Part shown: positions 41,630 to 50,326 of the stretch, piece after piece
How positions within the stretch are numbered: the stretch's first letter is position 1
Layout: each line of letters begins with the position of its first letter
Assembly (NCBI GenBank): GCA_964446485.1
Contig: CAYUOU010000011.1
Location: 5,753 to 69,752 of the forward strand
Direction: 5' to 3'
DNA length: 64,000 nucleotides
Source of the DNA: JBDRRP01 sp964446485
GTDB taxonomy: Bacteria > Desulfobacterota > Desulfobacteria > Desulfobacterales > JBDRRP01
Translations under genes and position numbers: made by a program
The notes under the pieces: model-generated
The model's input: only the letters and a program-made list of their open reading frames with translations
Told to the model about the DNA's origin: nothing
The model's database searches: none

Positions 41630-42094
41630 TCAGCCGTTGATAAACTTGCTGCCGAACCGAATCACCATATTGGCCATCACGCCGGCCACTACGTCGTCCA
41701 GCACCACGCCCCAACCACCCTTCAGGTGGCTGTCGAACCACCGGATGGGTGGCGGCTTTAGGATATCCAGGCACCGAAAAGCAACAAAACCGGCGCACAC
41801 GGTGACTACATCGAACGGCAGGCCTACCAGGGTCACGGCCATGCCGACGATTTCGTCAATGACGATGCGTCCCGGATCCTTGCTGCCGAAAATACGTTCG
41901 GCCTGTCCTGAAATCCATGCCGATGCCGCTGTCAATGCCAGCAACAGTATGATTGCCACCGGAACGGTGACCTGGGCGAGCCCAAACGCAATGGGAACGC
42001 CCAGTATGGTCCCAAAAGTACCCGGCGCAACCGGAACGAAGCCGATCATGGCGCCGGTCGCGAAAAAAACGACCGCTTTATCGCCATTTTTCAT
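41630..42094 (-). CDS. pgpA: phosphatidylglycerophosphatase A
   Basis: 154 residues, standard length. The PgpA pattern is plain: GFVPVAPGTFGTILGVPIA near the start, RIVIDEIVGMAVTLVGLP in the middle and LDILKPPPIRWFDSHLKGG followed by GVVLDDVVAGVMAN near the end. The enzyme is an integral membrane phosphatase that converts phosphatidylglycerophosphate to phosphatidylglycerol. Three to four membrane helices are visible. It is 11 bases upstream of lepB in the same direction, so the two are likely cotranscribed. Confidence 0.93.
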   Translation of the reverse strand: MKNGDKAVVFFATGAMIGFVPVAPGTFGTILGVPIAFGLAQVTVPVAIILLLALTAASAWISGQAERIFGSKDPGRIVIDEIVGMAVTLVGLPFDVVTVCAGFVAFRCLDILKPPPIRWFDSHLKGGWGVVLDDVVAGVMANMVIRFGSKFING

Positions 42095-42164
42095 GGCCCG
42101 TGTCTACTCGCTGCACGGCGGTTTGTCAAGACAGCGGAATGACCCGATATTTATAATTTGCTAA

Positions 42165-43331
42165 TTATATCAAATTTTTAAATATGGTATCATAAACAAC
42201 GCGAATGGGCAGACGGCGTGCGTCGGCGATCTTGCGGCAAAACTCGTACTCAGGCACCTGCCGAAGCGTCCCGTCCCCCCCCACCACTTCCTTCACCGGC
42301 GTGGGGCCATATTCCGTTTCGATGCTGACGACCCGCCGCTTGAGGACACGCCGGGCCACTTCCTGAATGCGAACACCGATTGTGGTGGTTTCCGAAAAAA
42401 GCCGCTCGATGACGACCTCTTTCATTTCAGGGGTGCAGAGCACTGAGATCATGGTGCCAGGACGATTTTTCTTCATTTGCACCGGCACCCAGAAAACATC
42501 GAGGGCCCCGTCCTCGAACAACCGATCCATGACGTAGCCGAAAATCTCGGGGTTCATATCGTCAATGCAGGTTTCTACCATGACCGCACTTTCAGACTCC
42601 GGTGAGACTCCATCCGCCATCGTCGTACCCAACACGATGCGAAGCATATTGGGCATGTCGCCAAATTCCCGCGCGCCCGCGCCGTAGCCCACCCCCGCGA
42701 CAACCATGTCGGGCATGGGACCGTAACCCCGGGACAAGATCGTGAGAATGGCCGCCCCGGTGGGGGTCACCCGCTCGCCCTCAGAGGCCCCGCTGCGAAC
42801 GGGCACTCCTTTCAGCAATTCCACCGTCGCCGGTGCCGGCACCGGCAGGCGACCGTGACCACAGACCACCGTACCGAAACCGACAGTTGGCATGCTGGCC
42901 GTCACCGACGTAATGCCGAGGTGGTCAATGGCCAGCGCTGTCCCCACGATGTCGACGATGGCATCCACCCCGCCCACCTCGTGAAAATGAACCTCATCCA
43001 CAGGGCATCCGTGCACCACGGCCTCGGCAACCGCCAGCCGGTGGAAGATGTCACCGGCCATCTCTTTGACAGCCGCTTTCAGGGGACTGCCGGCGATGAT
43101 GCCTTTGATGGAACGGTAGTCCCGGTGGGGCGGTTGCGCTTCAACCACCACCCTCACCTGGCTGCCCCGGATGCCCCCGCGAACCACCGAATCGGTCTCT
43201 ATGCGAAACCCCGTAAGCGGCAACTCGGCAATGGTGTCAGCCAGCCAGTCCACCGGCACGCCCAGCCCCATCATGGCCCCAAGGGTCATGTCTCCGCTGA
43301 TGCCGGAAAAACAGTCGAAGTATGCGATCAT
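42165..43331 (-). CDS. larC: nickel pincer cofactor biosynthesis protein LarC
   Basis: 388 residues from ATG 43331 (MIAYFDCFSGISGDMTLGAM), the canonical LarC start; in-frame codons further upstream only translate an 87-bp tandem repeat. VDEVHFHEVGGVDAIVDIVG, GRLPVPAPATVELLKGVP and TPTGAAILTIL are conserved. The C-terminal domain (ETCIDDMNPEIFGYVMDRLF) is fused in one frame, unlike the frameshifted larC of lactobacilli. LarC inserts nickel into the pincer cofactor of lactate racemase-type enzymes in a CTP-dependent step. larB and larE are not in the window. Confidence 0.9.
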   Translation of the reverse strand: MIAYFDCFSGISGDMTLGAMMGLGVPVDWLADTIAELPLTGFRIETDSVVRGGIRGSQVRVVVEAQPPHRDYRSIKGIIAGSPLKAAVKEMAGDIFHRLAVAEAVVHGCPVDEVHFHEVGGVDAIVDIVGTALAIDHLGITSVTASMPTVGFGTVVCGHGRLPVPAPATVELLKGVPVRSGASEGERVTPTGAAILTILSRGYGPMPDMVVAGVGYGAGAREFGDMPNMLRIVLGTTMADGVSPESESAVMVETCIDDMNPEIFGYVMDRLFEDGALDVFWVPVQMKKNRPGTMISVLCTPEMKEVVIERLFSETTTIGVRIQEVARRVLKRRVVSIETEYGPTPVKEVVGGDGTLRQVPEYEFCRKIADARRLPIRVVYDTIFKNLI

Positions 43332-43413
43332 AAATGCCTCGTTTGGTGTTGATCTCTTGGCACCTTTTAGCACAGAGTCGACCCGAAGCCCAAGCCTTGC
43401 AGTTGGGATTTCC

Positions 43414-43613
43414 TGGAGGGATGCGCTCCGTCGCGTCCGCCATTCAGCCCCGACAAAGCGTGGACCTCCACTAAATACACCCCTCCCGAATGCCCCCTCT
43501 TGGAGGGATGCGCTTCGTCGCGTCCGCCATTCAGCCCCGACAAAGCGTGGACCTCCACTAAATACACCCCTCCCGAATGCCCCCTCTTGGAGGGATGCGC
43601 TTCGTCGCGTCCG
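43414..43613. repeat. 87-bp tandem repeat, about 2.3 copies
   Basis: Units begin at 43414, 43501 and 43588 (partial) with TGGAGGGATGCGCTTCGTCG and run through CAGCCCCGACAAAGCGTGGA. Copies are nearly identical. The array occupies the 340-base space between larC and the selenocysteine tRNA gene; its frame-preserving length makes it read as protein, which I regard as incidental. Confidence 0.9.
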
Positions 43614-43671
43614 CTCCGGGGGTATTGACAACCCGCAAAAAAACAATAAGATGGCGCGGTCACGCCACAAC

Positions 43672-43769
43672 GGAAGTGCGCAGCTAGCTGGTGCGGCTCC
43701 CGGACTTCAAATCCGGTGTGGGGCGCTAAAACCGTCCCGGGTGGGTTCGATTCCCATGCACTTCCGCCA
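43672..43769 (+). tRNA. selC: tRNA-Sec (anticodon TCA)
   Basis: The 8-bp acceptor arms are GGAAGTGC (43672-43679) and GCACTTCC (43758-43765), followed by discriminator G and encoded CCA. The anticodon arm CGGACTTCAAATCCG carries TCA, the variable arm is long, and the T arm is TGGGTTCGATTCCCA. The extended acceptor, long variable arm and UGA-reading anticodon are specific to selenocysteine tRNA. It predicts selenoproteins and selA/selB elsewhere in the genome; no UGA-containing selenoprotein was recognised in this window. Confidence 0.95.
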
Positions 43770-43821
43770 ATCCGTATCCATATTTTTTATTTTCTCAGAG
43801 CACCAATAAATAACCCCGGGC

Positions 43822-43977
43822 ATGCCCAAACAGAAAGCGCTTTTCTTGAAAAAACTCAAGGGCGAATTGTTGTCCAAAACGGAAAGGGAATACTATTCGC
43901 GGACGGTGAAAAAGAAGGTTGCCGCATTGGCGAACACCGATGTTCATCGATTGGCGAAGCGGCTCATGGATATGTAA
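43822..43977 (+). CDS. small basic conserved-looking protein
   Basis: 51 residues between the tRNA-Sec gene and the convergent etfA. The sequence is charged and helical: ALFLKKLKGELLSKTEREYY, then SRTVKKKVAALANTDVHRLA and a short KRLMDM end. It looks like a real protein segment and not random translation, and resembles C-terminal helices of some DNA-binding proteins, but I cannot name a family. No strong ribosome binding site is seen. It could be a remnant of a larger gene, since the tRNA end is a common integration point. Confidence 0.4.
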   Translation: MPKQKALFLKKLKGELLSKTEREYYSRTVKKKVAALANTDVHRLAKRLMDM

Positions 43978-44072
43978 ATCAGACTCTCAATCGAGCCGAA
44001 TTTTTCCAACAATAAGACGGTCAAACGGCACCGATTTTAGGCGAGTAAGATGCTACCGTAGGGCAACCTTTT

Positions 44073-45089
44073 TCAACGGATTATATTTGCGGCCATGGTT
44101 TCCTCATATCTTTGCCGAAGCAATGGTAGAAATGTTTTTAGATCCTCTACAACGGCATAGTGGGCGATATTTCTGATGGCCGATTGGGCGTCAGTATTGA
44201 TGGCTACGATGGTCTGAGACCCGCGCATGCCGGCCAGGTGCTGGGGGGCGCCGGAGATACCGCAAGCCAGGTACAAGGCCGGCGCAACAGTGCGACCCGT
44301 CTCCCCGATCTGCAGCGTATGCGGCAGCCAGCCCAGGTCGCAGGCACCCCGCGACCCGCCCACCGCGGCGTGTTGAAACATTTCCGCCACCCGCTCCAGC
44401 ATGTCTATCTGGTCGCGCCCCCCGAGGCCGCGCCCTCCGGCAACAACGACGTGCGCCTGTTTAAGTCTCTGATCCGAGTGGGCCAGTTGACTGATGGATT
44501 GGGGCCTGAACCGCATTTCGTCGACCGCCAGGTGCCGAATTTCCACCGAAGGGGATTTCTCGGTGGAGGCTGATGCGTCCTCCCCCTGACATACCCCCGG
44601 CATTAGCGTCAGACACTGCGGCAGGTCGTCGGCCAAGATCGTTTCGACACGTTTGCCGCCGTAGATCGAGCGACGCAGCACCACGTTCCCCCCAACCACG
44701 GAAATCCCCTCGACGGCCGTAACGCAGGTCCAATTGCGCCGCCATGCCAATGTGGCAGCGGCCTGACAAGCGCGCATGCTGTGCGGAAAACAAACGGCCC
44801 CCGGTGAAACCGCTTTTAGCAGCGCGACCAACCCCAGAGCGATCAGGGGCGGATTGGGAAAACGAAACCGCACATGGTCCAAAACGATGACCGGCATGCC
44901 GAACGCCGCGGACCAGTCGTGTGCCACCCCGTCAATCCCATGCCCGGTCAGCACCCCGACGGGGCGACCGCCAATCAACTCGGCCACTGACAGGGCCTGC
45001 TTTCCCAAACTGTTGGCGCCGGTGGAAAGCTGACCGTCGATGGTGTCACCCACAAAGAAGATCGTCGAATTGGCGATTCGGCTACTCAT
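44073..45089 (-). CDS. etfA: electron transfer flavoprotein, alpha subunit
   Basis: 338 residues. The C-terminal FAD-binding domain is complete: VVVAGGRGLGGRDQIDMLER, AAVGGSRGACDLGWLPHTLQ, IGETGRTVAPALYLACGISG and SQTIVAINTDAQSAIRNIAH. The N-terminal half is more divergent, with FVGDTIDGQLSTGANSLGKQ at the start. With EtfB it takes electrons from acyl-CoA dehydrogenases, presumably from the one encoded divergently at 46.1 kb, and passes them to a membrane quinone oxidoreductase or other acceptor. It lies 11 bases after etfB. Confidence 0.9.
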   Translation of the reverse strand: MSSRIANSTIFFVGDTIDGQLSTGANSLGKQALSVAELIGGRPVGVLTGHGIDGVAHDWSAAFGMPVIVLDHVRFRFPNPPLIALGLVALLKAVSPGAVCFPHSMRACQAAATLAWRRNWTCVTAVEGISVVGGNVVLRRSIYGGKRVETILADDLPQCLTLMPGVCQGEDASASTEKSPSVEIRHLAVDEMRFRPQSISQLAHSDQRLKQAHVVVAGGRGLGGRDQIDMLERVAEMFQHAAVGGSRGACDLGWLPHTLQIGETGRTVAPALYLACGISGAPQHLAGMRGSQTIVAINTDAQSAIRNIAHYAVVEDLKTFLPLLRQRYEETMAANIIR

Positions 45090-45100
45090 GATGGGAGTTC

Positions 45101-45886
45101 CTATTTCAACCGGCCAGTGTCTCTGAACAACCTCAGCAGGGCGTCCGCTTTTTCAACCGGTGTGCCTTCGATGACCATGCAGTCCGAGATGGGTGCGGGA
45201 AACGCCACCCCACGGGGTTTCGCCCTTGACCACGAAGGGGCTGCTGCCAACGGCGGCACAATACATTCAATAGCCTGCCTGCGGGATCTTAAAACATTGG
45301 ACAAGGACGGGTAGCGGGGCTGGTGCACGGTCGTTTGCACAGTCACCACCGCCGGGAGGCAAAGGCGGATGTGCTCAGCCATACCGCCTTCCAACTCACA
45401 GGTGACCGCCAGAAAGCCGTCGGCCGCACCCGGTATGATGTCCACCGCCGCTGCGGCGCACGGCCAGTCAAGGGCGGCGGCGATCAGTGGACCAGTGACG
45501 CCCTGCATGAGATCTTCGGAAATGGCGCCGGTCAATATCAGATCATCATTTCGTTTGCTTGCAGCGCTGGCAATGGCCAGTGCGACTGCTTCCGGCGCCG
45601 GTCGTTCGCTTGTCTCCATGATGACGTGAATGCCGTCACCAGCGCCCATGGCCATGGCGCCGCGGATGATGTCACGGGCCGGCGCCGTCCCCACCGAGAT
45701 GACATCCACCGTGACATCGTCGAAGTTGTCTTTGATGGTGAGGGCCGCTTCCAGGGCATGGGCATCATAGGTATTCATGCGCGACGGAAGGCCGCCGGCA
45801 TCGGTCCACCATTCATCGAGCACCCAGTCACCATCGACGGCAAGGTCGGGCACCGCTTTGATACACACCAGAATGGATAAGGCCAT
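45101..45886 (-). CDS. etfB: electron transfer flavoprotein, beta subunit
   Basis: 261 residues. ILVCIKAVPDLAVDGDWVLD begins the protein, followed by NTYDAHALEAALTIKD and DVISVGTAPARDIIRGAMAM, the standard EtfB blocks, then DLILTGAISEDLMQGVTGPL. The C-terminus has the loop that packs on EtfA. A GAGGA ribosome binding site precedes ATG 45886. The gene is transcribed away from the acyl-CoA dehydrogenase gene across a 200-bp control region with a perfect 10-bp palindrome, suggesting shared regulation. Confidence 0.9.
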   Translation of the reverse strand: MALSILVCIKAVPDLAVDGDWVLDEWWTDAGGLPSRMNTYDAHALEAALTIKDNFDDVTVDVISVGTAPARDIIRGAMAMGAGDGIHVIMETSERPAPEAVALAIASAASKRNDDLILTGAISEDLMQGVTGPLIAAALDWPCAAAAVDIIPGAADGFLAVTCELEGGMAEHIRLCLPAVVTVQTTVHQPRYPSLSNVLRSRRQAIECIVPPLAAAPSWSRAKPRGVAFPAPISDCMVIEGTPVEKADALLRLFRDTGRLK

Positions 45887-45952
45887 GTTGTCCTCGCGGT
45901 CTTTCTGGAGGTGTCAAAACATGAAAAGCCCACCGTGGCAATAAAAAAAACG

Positions 45953-45962
45953 AACGATCGTT
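45953..45962. promoter_or_regulatory. palindromic operator, probable TetR-family site
   Basis: AACGATCGTT, a perfect 10-bp palindrome nine bases upstream of the -35 of the acyl-CoA dehydrogenase promoter and in the divergent etfB control region. The TetR-type gene at 47.4 kb is the obvious candidate regulator. Confidence 0.45.
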
Positions 45963-45971
45963 ATATTTTCA

Positions 45972-46000
45972 TTGACACGCCAAATCCCTACCCCTATAGG
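45972..46000 (+). promoter_or_regulatory. sigma-70 promoter of the acyl-CoA dehydrogenase operon
   Basis: TTGACA at 45972-45977, a 17-bp spacer and TATAGG at 45995-46000. A consensus -35 and optimal spacing make this one of the better promoters in the window. It leaves a leader of about 80 bases before ATG 46089. Confidence 0.6.
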
Positions 46001-46088
46001 TGAGCCGAGAGGTTGCCCATAAATATACACCTCAGCAACAAGCCCCTCATGCCGAAACGGCATATCATCACCCCCACAGGATGGACAT

Positions 46089-47318
46089 ATGAACTTTGAC
46101 GTCTCGGAGAAAATGCAGGTGATCCTGGAGATGATCAACACGTTCGTCGACAACGAGTTGATTCCCCTGGAACCCGATTTCCTCAATCGCGAGTTTGTGG
46201 ACCTGCTCCCGGTGCTTGAAGAAAAGCGCAGCATGGTCAAGAAAATGGAGTTGTGGGCGCCCAACCACCCCACGGAGCTCGGAGGGATGGGGCTGGACCT
46301 GGTGGAACATGGGCTGGTATCGGAGGTCCTGGGCCGCACCCCCATCGGCCATTACGTCTTCAACTGCCAGGCACCGGATGCCGGCAATATCGAGATCCTT
46401 CACAAACACGGCACAGACGCCCAAAAGGAGCGCTATCTGAAGCCGCTGGTACACGGCCGGATCCGCAGTTGCTTTTCCATGACCGAGGTGGACATGCCGG
46501 GCTCCAACCCCTTGATGATGGAAACCACGGCCGTCAAAGATGGCGACGACTACGTGATCAATGGCCAGAAATGGTATACCACTTCCGCTGACGGGTCCGC
46601 GATTGCCATCGTCATGGCCGTCACCAACCCAGAGGCCTCCCCTTACCTGCGGGCCAGCATGATCATCGTTCCCACCGACACGCCGGGGTTCAACCTGGTT
46701 CGCAACATTCCTGTCATGGGCCACCGGGGCACCGATTACGCCTCCCACGGCGAAATCCTCTACCAGAACTGCCGCGTGCCGCAGGCGAACCTTCTGGGGC
46801 CCGAAGGACATGGATTTGTCATCGCTCAGGAGCGCCTGGGGCCCGGCCGAATCCATCACTGTATGCGCTGGTTGGGCATTGCCCAGCGATCCTTTGACCT
46901 TATGTGCCGCCGGGCTAATACCCGTAAGATCACGCCCGACGGCAAAACCCTGGGAACCCGCCAGATCATCAAGGCCTGGATCGCGGAGAGCGCCGCCGAA
47001 ATACAGGCGGCACGCCTGATGACCCTTCATGCCGCATGGAAAATCGAAAAGGAGGGCGCCAAAGCCGCGCGCCACGAAATTTCGTTCATCAAATTTGTGG
47101 TGGCCAATACCCTCCAGCGGGTGGTTGACCGGGCGCTCCAGGTCCACGGCGGTCTGGGTATGACCGACGACACCGTGCTGGCCCATTTCTTTCGCCACGA
47201 GCGTGCAGCACGCATCTACGACGGCGCCGACGAGGTTCACAAGATGTCCGTATCGCGACATATCCTGCGCGCCCATGCGGAAGGCGGCATCAAGGCGGCC
47301 TTGAACCTGCCGGGCTGA
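46089..47318 (+). CDS. acyl-CoA dehydrogenase, ACAD10/11-like
   Basis: 409 residues. The FAD and substrate blocks are CFSMTEVDMPGSNPLMMET, INGQKWYTTSADGSAIAIV, NCRVPQANLLGPEGHGF and LQVHGGLGMTDDTVLAHFFR. The terminal motif RAARIYDGADEVHKM resembles ACAD10/11 (DGPDEVH) and differs from the common YEGTSEI form, so the catalytic base differs from short-chain enzymes. ACAD11-type enzymes work with an APH-like kinase on 4-hydroxyacyl-CoAs, and such a kinase is encoded two genes downstream. Electrons would go to the EtfAB pair encoded divergently. The ATG has AGGA eight bases upstream. Confidence 0.87.
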   Translation: MNFDVSEKMQVILEMINTFVDNELIPLEPDFLNREFVDLLPVLEEKRSMVKKMELWAPNHPTELGGMGLDLVEHGLVSEVLGRTPIGHYVFNCQAPDAGNIEILHKHGTDAQKERYLKPLVHGRIRSCFSMTEVDMPGSNPLMMETTAVKDGDDYVINGQKWYTTSADGSAIAIVMAVTNPEASPYLRASMIIVPTDTPGFNLVRNIPVMGHRGTDYASHGEILYQNCRVPQANLLGPEGHGFVIAQERLGPGRIHHCMRWLGIAQRSFDLMCRRANTRKITPDGKTLGTRQIIKAWIAESAAEIQAARLMTLHAAWKIEKEGAKAARHEISFIKFVVANTLQRVVDRALQVHGGLGMTDDTVLAHFFRHERAARIYDGADEVHKMSVSRHILRAHAEGGIKAALNLPG

Positions 47319-47373
47319 TCGTTACTCAAGCCCATGGGGATCGGAACAGCCTCAACCACCAGGACGAAACATC

Positions 47374-48075
47374 ATGACCCTGAAGGATTTTGAAACGCAG
47401 GTGGCCGTTTCCACCGAAGCGATCTGCCGTGAGATTTTCGAAAGCCGGTCCTCCTCGGTTCGGATTAAAAAAGAGAAACTGGCGGTCAAAAACCTGGTCA
47501 AAATCTTCAAGGCGACCCTCAAGCTGGCCAATCGAAAAGGGTTTCATGCCATGAGTTTGAGGGATTTGTGTGCCGAGTGCGGCATGTCCCTGGGCGGCAT
47601 GTACGCCTATTTCAAAAACAAAGAGGAGCTGCTCACCCTCATCCAGGAGCAGGGGCGCGCCATTGTGGCAAGGGTCATGAGCGACCGGTTGGCCGGTATT
47701 GACGCGCCTGATGCGGCGCTGGAGATCGCCATCCGCAGTCACCTCTACCTGTCCGAAGTACTCCAACCCTGGTTTTTCTTCTCTTATATGGAAACCCGTT
47801 TTTTTCACGTTGCCGAGGAAAAGCGCGCCATCGCCGGGGAATTGCAAACCGAAGCCATTTTCGCCGACATCCTGACGCGCGGCGTAGGATCGGAAACCTT
47901 TTTCATCACCGATCCACTCCTGGTGGCGGCCGCCATAAAGGCCCTTTTGCAGGATTGGTATCTCAAGCGCTGGAAATACCGCCGCCGAAACATTTCAGTG
48001 GAAACCTATGCGGCATTCGTCATTTCCATGATCCGGGCCTATGGCGGCGCAAAATTCGAAAGGGTCTCTTCATGA
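47374..48075 (+). CDS. TetR/AcrR family transcriptional regulator
   Basis: 233 residues, slightly long for the family because of a ~40-residue N-terminal extension. The HTH is ANRKGFHAMSLRDLCAECGM followed by SLGGMYAYFKNKEELLTLIQ near residues 52-95. The rest is an all-helical ligand-binding domain. By position it probably senses an acyl-CoA and controls the etf/acyl-CoA dehydrogenase divergent promoter through AACGATCGTT at 45953. Its stop overlaps the next start (ATGA). Confidence 0.88.
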   Translation: MTLKDFETQVAVSTEAICREIFESRSSSVRIKKEKLAVKNLVKIFKATLKLANRKGFHAMSLRDLCAECGMSLGGMYAYFKNKEELLTLIQEQGRAIVARVMSDRLAGIDAPDAALEIAIRSHLYLSEVLQPWFFFSYMETRFFHVAEEKRAIAGELQTEAIFADILTRGVGSETFFITDPLLVAAAIKALLQDWYLKRWKYRRRNISVETYAAFVISMIRAYGGAKFERVSS

Positions 48076-49139
48076 CGGCATTGGACCCGACCGCGGCGGT
48101 GCGTGAGGGGGAATCCATCGATGTCGACGGCGTCGTGGCCTACCTGAGAGAAAAGTTTTCCGGCCTCGAGGGCCGGGTCAGCATTCGACAGTTTCCCAGG
48201 GGATTTTCCAACCTGACCTACCTGATCACCGTTGGCGGCAGGGAACTGGTGCTGCGCCGTCCACCCGTTGGTAAAAAAGCCAAAACCGCCCACGACATGC
48301 ATCGGGAATACCGCATCTTGAGTGCCCTGAAACCCGTGTTTCCCCACGTGCCCCGCCCGCTGGCCTATTGTGACGACCCAGCGATCATGGACGCCCCATT
48401 TTACGTGATGGAACGTCTTCGGGGCGTCATTTTGAGAAAACAACTTCCGGATTCACCGGCCTTCACCGCCGACTGGGCCGAGGGGCTCTGCCAACGCTGG
48501 GTGGCCGTGCTGGGGGAGCTCCACGGACTCGATTACCCGGGGTGCGGCCTTGGCGATCTGGGCAGTCCGGAAGGCTACATGGCGCGGCAGGTCCGCGGCT
48601 GGTCGCGCCGCTACCGGAACGCTCGCACCCCGGATGTGCCGGATTTCGAATCGGTCATGGCGTGGCTCGACGGCAACACGCCGCAACACACGACCCGGCC
48701 GGCCCTAATCCACAACGACTACAAGTTCGACAACGTAATATTGGATCCCGAAGACCCCACGCGGATCATCGGTGTACTTGACTGGGAAATGGCCACGGTG
48801 GGTGATCCGCTCATGGACCTTGGTGCCGCGTTGGGGTATTGGGTAGAGGCGGGCGACAGCGATGAACTGAAATTGATCCGGACCCTACCGACCCTCTCAG
48901 CCGGCATGTGGACCCGGCGCCGGATCGTCGCACACTACGCGGAGACGACCGGCACCGCCGTGGAGGACTTTGCCTGGTATTACTGCTTCGGCCTGTTTCG
49001 ACTGGCGGTGATCGCCCAGCAGATCTACTACCGATTCTACCACGGCCAGACGACCGACAAGCGTTTCAGCGTGTTGGGGATTGCCGTTGGGATACTGGAA
49101 AAAGCCGCGGCGCAGGTGATGACCTCCGGCAAATACTAA
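48072..49139 (+). CDS. APH-family phosphotransferase (ACAD10/11 kinase-domain-like)
   Basis: 355 residues from ATG 48072, overlapping the regulator stop by four bases. The kinase pattern is IRQFPRGFSNLTYLITVGG and ELVLRRPP at the N-lobe, the catalytic loop ALIHNDYKFDNVIL and the metal loop GVLDWEMATVGDPLMDLG. These are the blocks seen in the N-terminal domains of ACAD10/11 and in LvaA-type 4-hydroxyacyl-CoA kinases. Expected reaction: ATP-dependent phosphorylation of the 4-hydroxyl of a 4-hydroxyacyl-CoA, so that the dehydrogenase partner can convert it toward a 3-hydroxy or enoyl product. Substrate is inferred only from family and neighbours. Confidence 0.85.
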   Translation: MTALDPTAAVREGESIDVDGVVAYLREKFSGLEGRVSIRQFPRGFSNLTYLITVGGRELVLRRPPVGKKAKTAHDMHREYRILSALKPVFPHVPRPLAYCDDPAIMDAPFYVMERLRGVILRKQLPDSPAFTADWAEGLCQRWVAVLGELHGLDYPGCGLGDLGSPEGYMARQVRGWSRRYRNARTPDVPDFESVMAWLDGNTPQHTTRPALIHNDYKFDNVILDPEDPTRIIGVLDWEMATVGDPLMDLGAALGYWVEAGDSDELKLIRTLPTLSAGMWTRRRIVAHYAETTGTAVEDFAWYYCFGLFRLAVIAQQIYYRFYHGQTTDKRFSVLGIAVGILEKAAAQVMTSGKY

Positions 49140-49322
49140 ATCGAAAATGATCGCCGCGAGAACATCGGAAACCGCTATCCTTTGCCTTAATGGGTAGCGA
49201 TGGGGCTTAATCAGAGGAGGATAGACGCAGTGTCTTCCCCGCCGCCAGTCGATCAGCCAAACACGCGCGGAGCAGCAGAAAATGTACCGCCCCGCAATCT
49301 CTACAAACCGGAAGCGATAACC

Positions 49323-50300
49323 ATGAATCTCGATGGCGACAAGGTAATGTCTTTGGCCGAGGCCGTTTCCAGGTGGGTTCCCCACGGCGCCCACATTTCC
49401 ATCGGGGGCTTTACCATCAGTCGGAACCCCATGGCGGCCGTCTATGAAATCATCCGCCAAAAAAAACGGCGCCTGCATCTTTACGCGCATTCCAACGGCC
49501 AGGGCGTCGATGAGCTGGTGGGCGCGGGCTGTGTAGAAAAACTCGAGATTGCCTATGCCGGCAGCGGACGGTTCGCCCCCACCTGCATCCGGTTCAGAAA
49601 AGCGGTGGAGGCCGGGCAGCTGCTCGTCGAGGACTACTCCAATTACCAAATGACCCTGCGTTTCATGGCCGGGGCCATGGGCGTTCCCTTTCTGCCCACG
49701 CGCGCATCCCTGGGATCGGACATCGCCAACCGATGGGGGTTTTCGGAAACCGTGCGCCAGGCCGATGCCCGGATTCCAGGCAAAAAACTGGTGATCATGG
49801 ACAATCCCTTTGAGGGGTGGTGTGACACCGAGCGGGTGGTTCTGGTGCCGGCCATCAACCCCGACGTCACCATCATTCACGTGCAGGCCGCCGACAGACA
49901 GGGTACCGCCAGAATCAGCGGTCTGCCCTTTGCCGACATCGAGCAGGCAAAAGCCGCCGGCCACCTCATCGTCACCTGTGAATCGCTGGTGGAGAACGAC
50001 GGGCTGCGCGAGGCCCCGGACCAGAACCAAATTCCTTTCTTCTGCGTGGATGCCGTCGTGCACGTGCCCATGGGGGCCTACCCCACCGCCTGCTTCCAGC
50101 ACTACGACTACGATCCGACGCGGCTATATGAATACCGCCAGGCGGCACTGGACGACGAACGGTTTCAGGCCTATCTGGAAAGGGAGATCTTTGCGACGCC
50201 GGATCATGCTGCCATGATGGCAGGCATCAAAGCCGGGCAGTTGGAAAAAATCAAGGCCGATCCCCGCACCGGATATGCGGTAGGCCTGGATCGGAAGTAA
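49323..50300 (+). CDS. CoA-transferase subunit A (glutaconate CoA-transferase-like)
   Basis: 325 residues from ATG 49323, with GGAAG eight bases upstream; an upstream in-frame GTG/ATG region to 49200 looks noncoding. Conserved blocks include VMSLAEAVSRWVPHGAHISI, GGFTISRNPMAAVYEII, DYSNYQMTLRFMAGAMGVPF and VVLVPAINPDVTIIHVQAAD. This is the type I CoA-transferase alpha subunit fold of GctA; some relatives, such as IpdA, have become ring-opening hydrolases. It pairs with the B subunit encoded 26 bases downstream and would activate a carboxylic acid substrate of the preceding dehydrogenase/kinase genes or act late in the pathway. Confidence 0.87.
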   Translation: MNLDGDKVMSLAEAVSRWVPHGAHISIGGFTISRNPMAAVYEIIRQKKRRLHLYAHSNGQGVDELVGAGCVEKLEIAYAGSGRFAPTCIRFRKAVEAGQLLVEDYSNYQMTLRFMAGAMGVPFLPTRASLGSDIANRWGFSETVRQADARIPGKKLVIMDNPFEGWCDTERVVLVPAINPDVTIIHVQAADRQGTARISGLPFADIEQAKAAGHLIVTCESLVENDGLREAPDQNQIPFFCVDAVVHVPMGAYPTACFQHYDYDPTRLYEYRQAALDDERFQAYLEREIFATPDHAAMMAGIKAGQLEKIKADPRTGYAVGLDRK

Positions 50301-50326
50301 CACCCAGCACAGAAAGCGTCATCGGC

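Noticed and set aside
43414..43613. CRISPR or attachment site beside the tRNA
   Set aside because: The repeat is an 87-bp head-to-tail duplication with no spacers, and it shares no sequence with the tRNA end.
42165..43670. A longer LarC starting at 43670 with repeated RTRRSASLQEG-type peptides
   Set aside because: The extra 113 codons are translation of an 87-bp DNA repeat; the family starts at MIAYFDCFSG (43331).
46068..47276. A 402-codon minus-strand frame opposite the acyl-CoA dehydrogenase
   Set aside because: Antisense shadow of a conserved enzyme; its composition is typical of reverse-strand translation of GC-rich genes.
49200..49322. Longer N-terminus of CoA-transferase subunit A
   Set aside because: The extra 41 residues are not in the family and a ribosome binding site precedes ATG 49323.
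48897..50102. A 401-codon minus-strand frame opposite the CoA-transferase subunit A
   Set aside because: Antisense shadow that crosses two well-supported genes.
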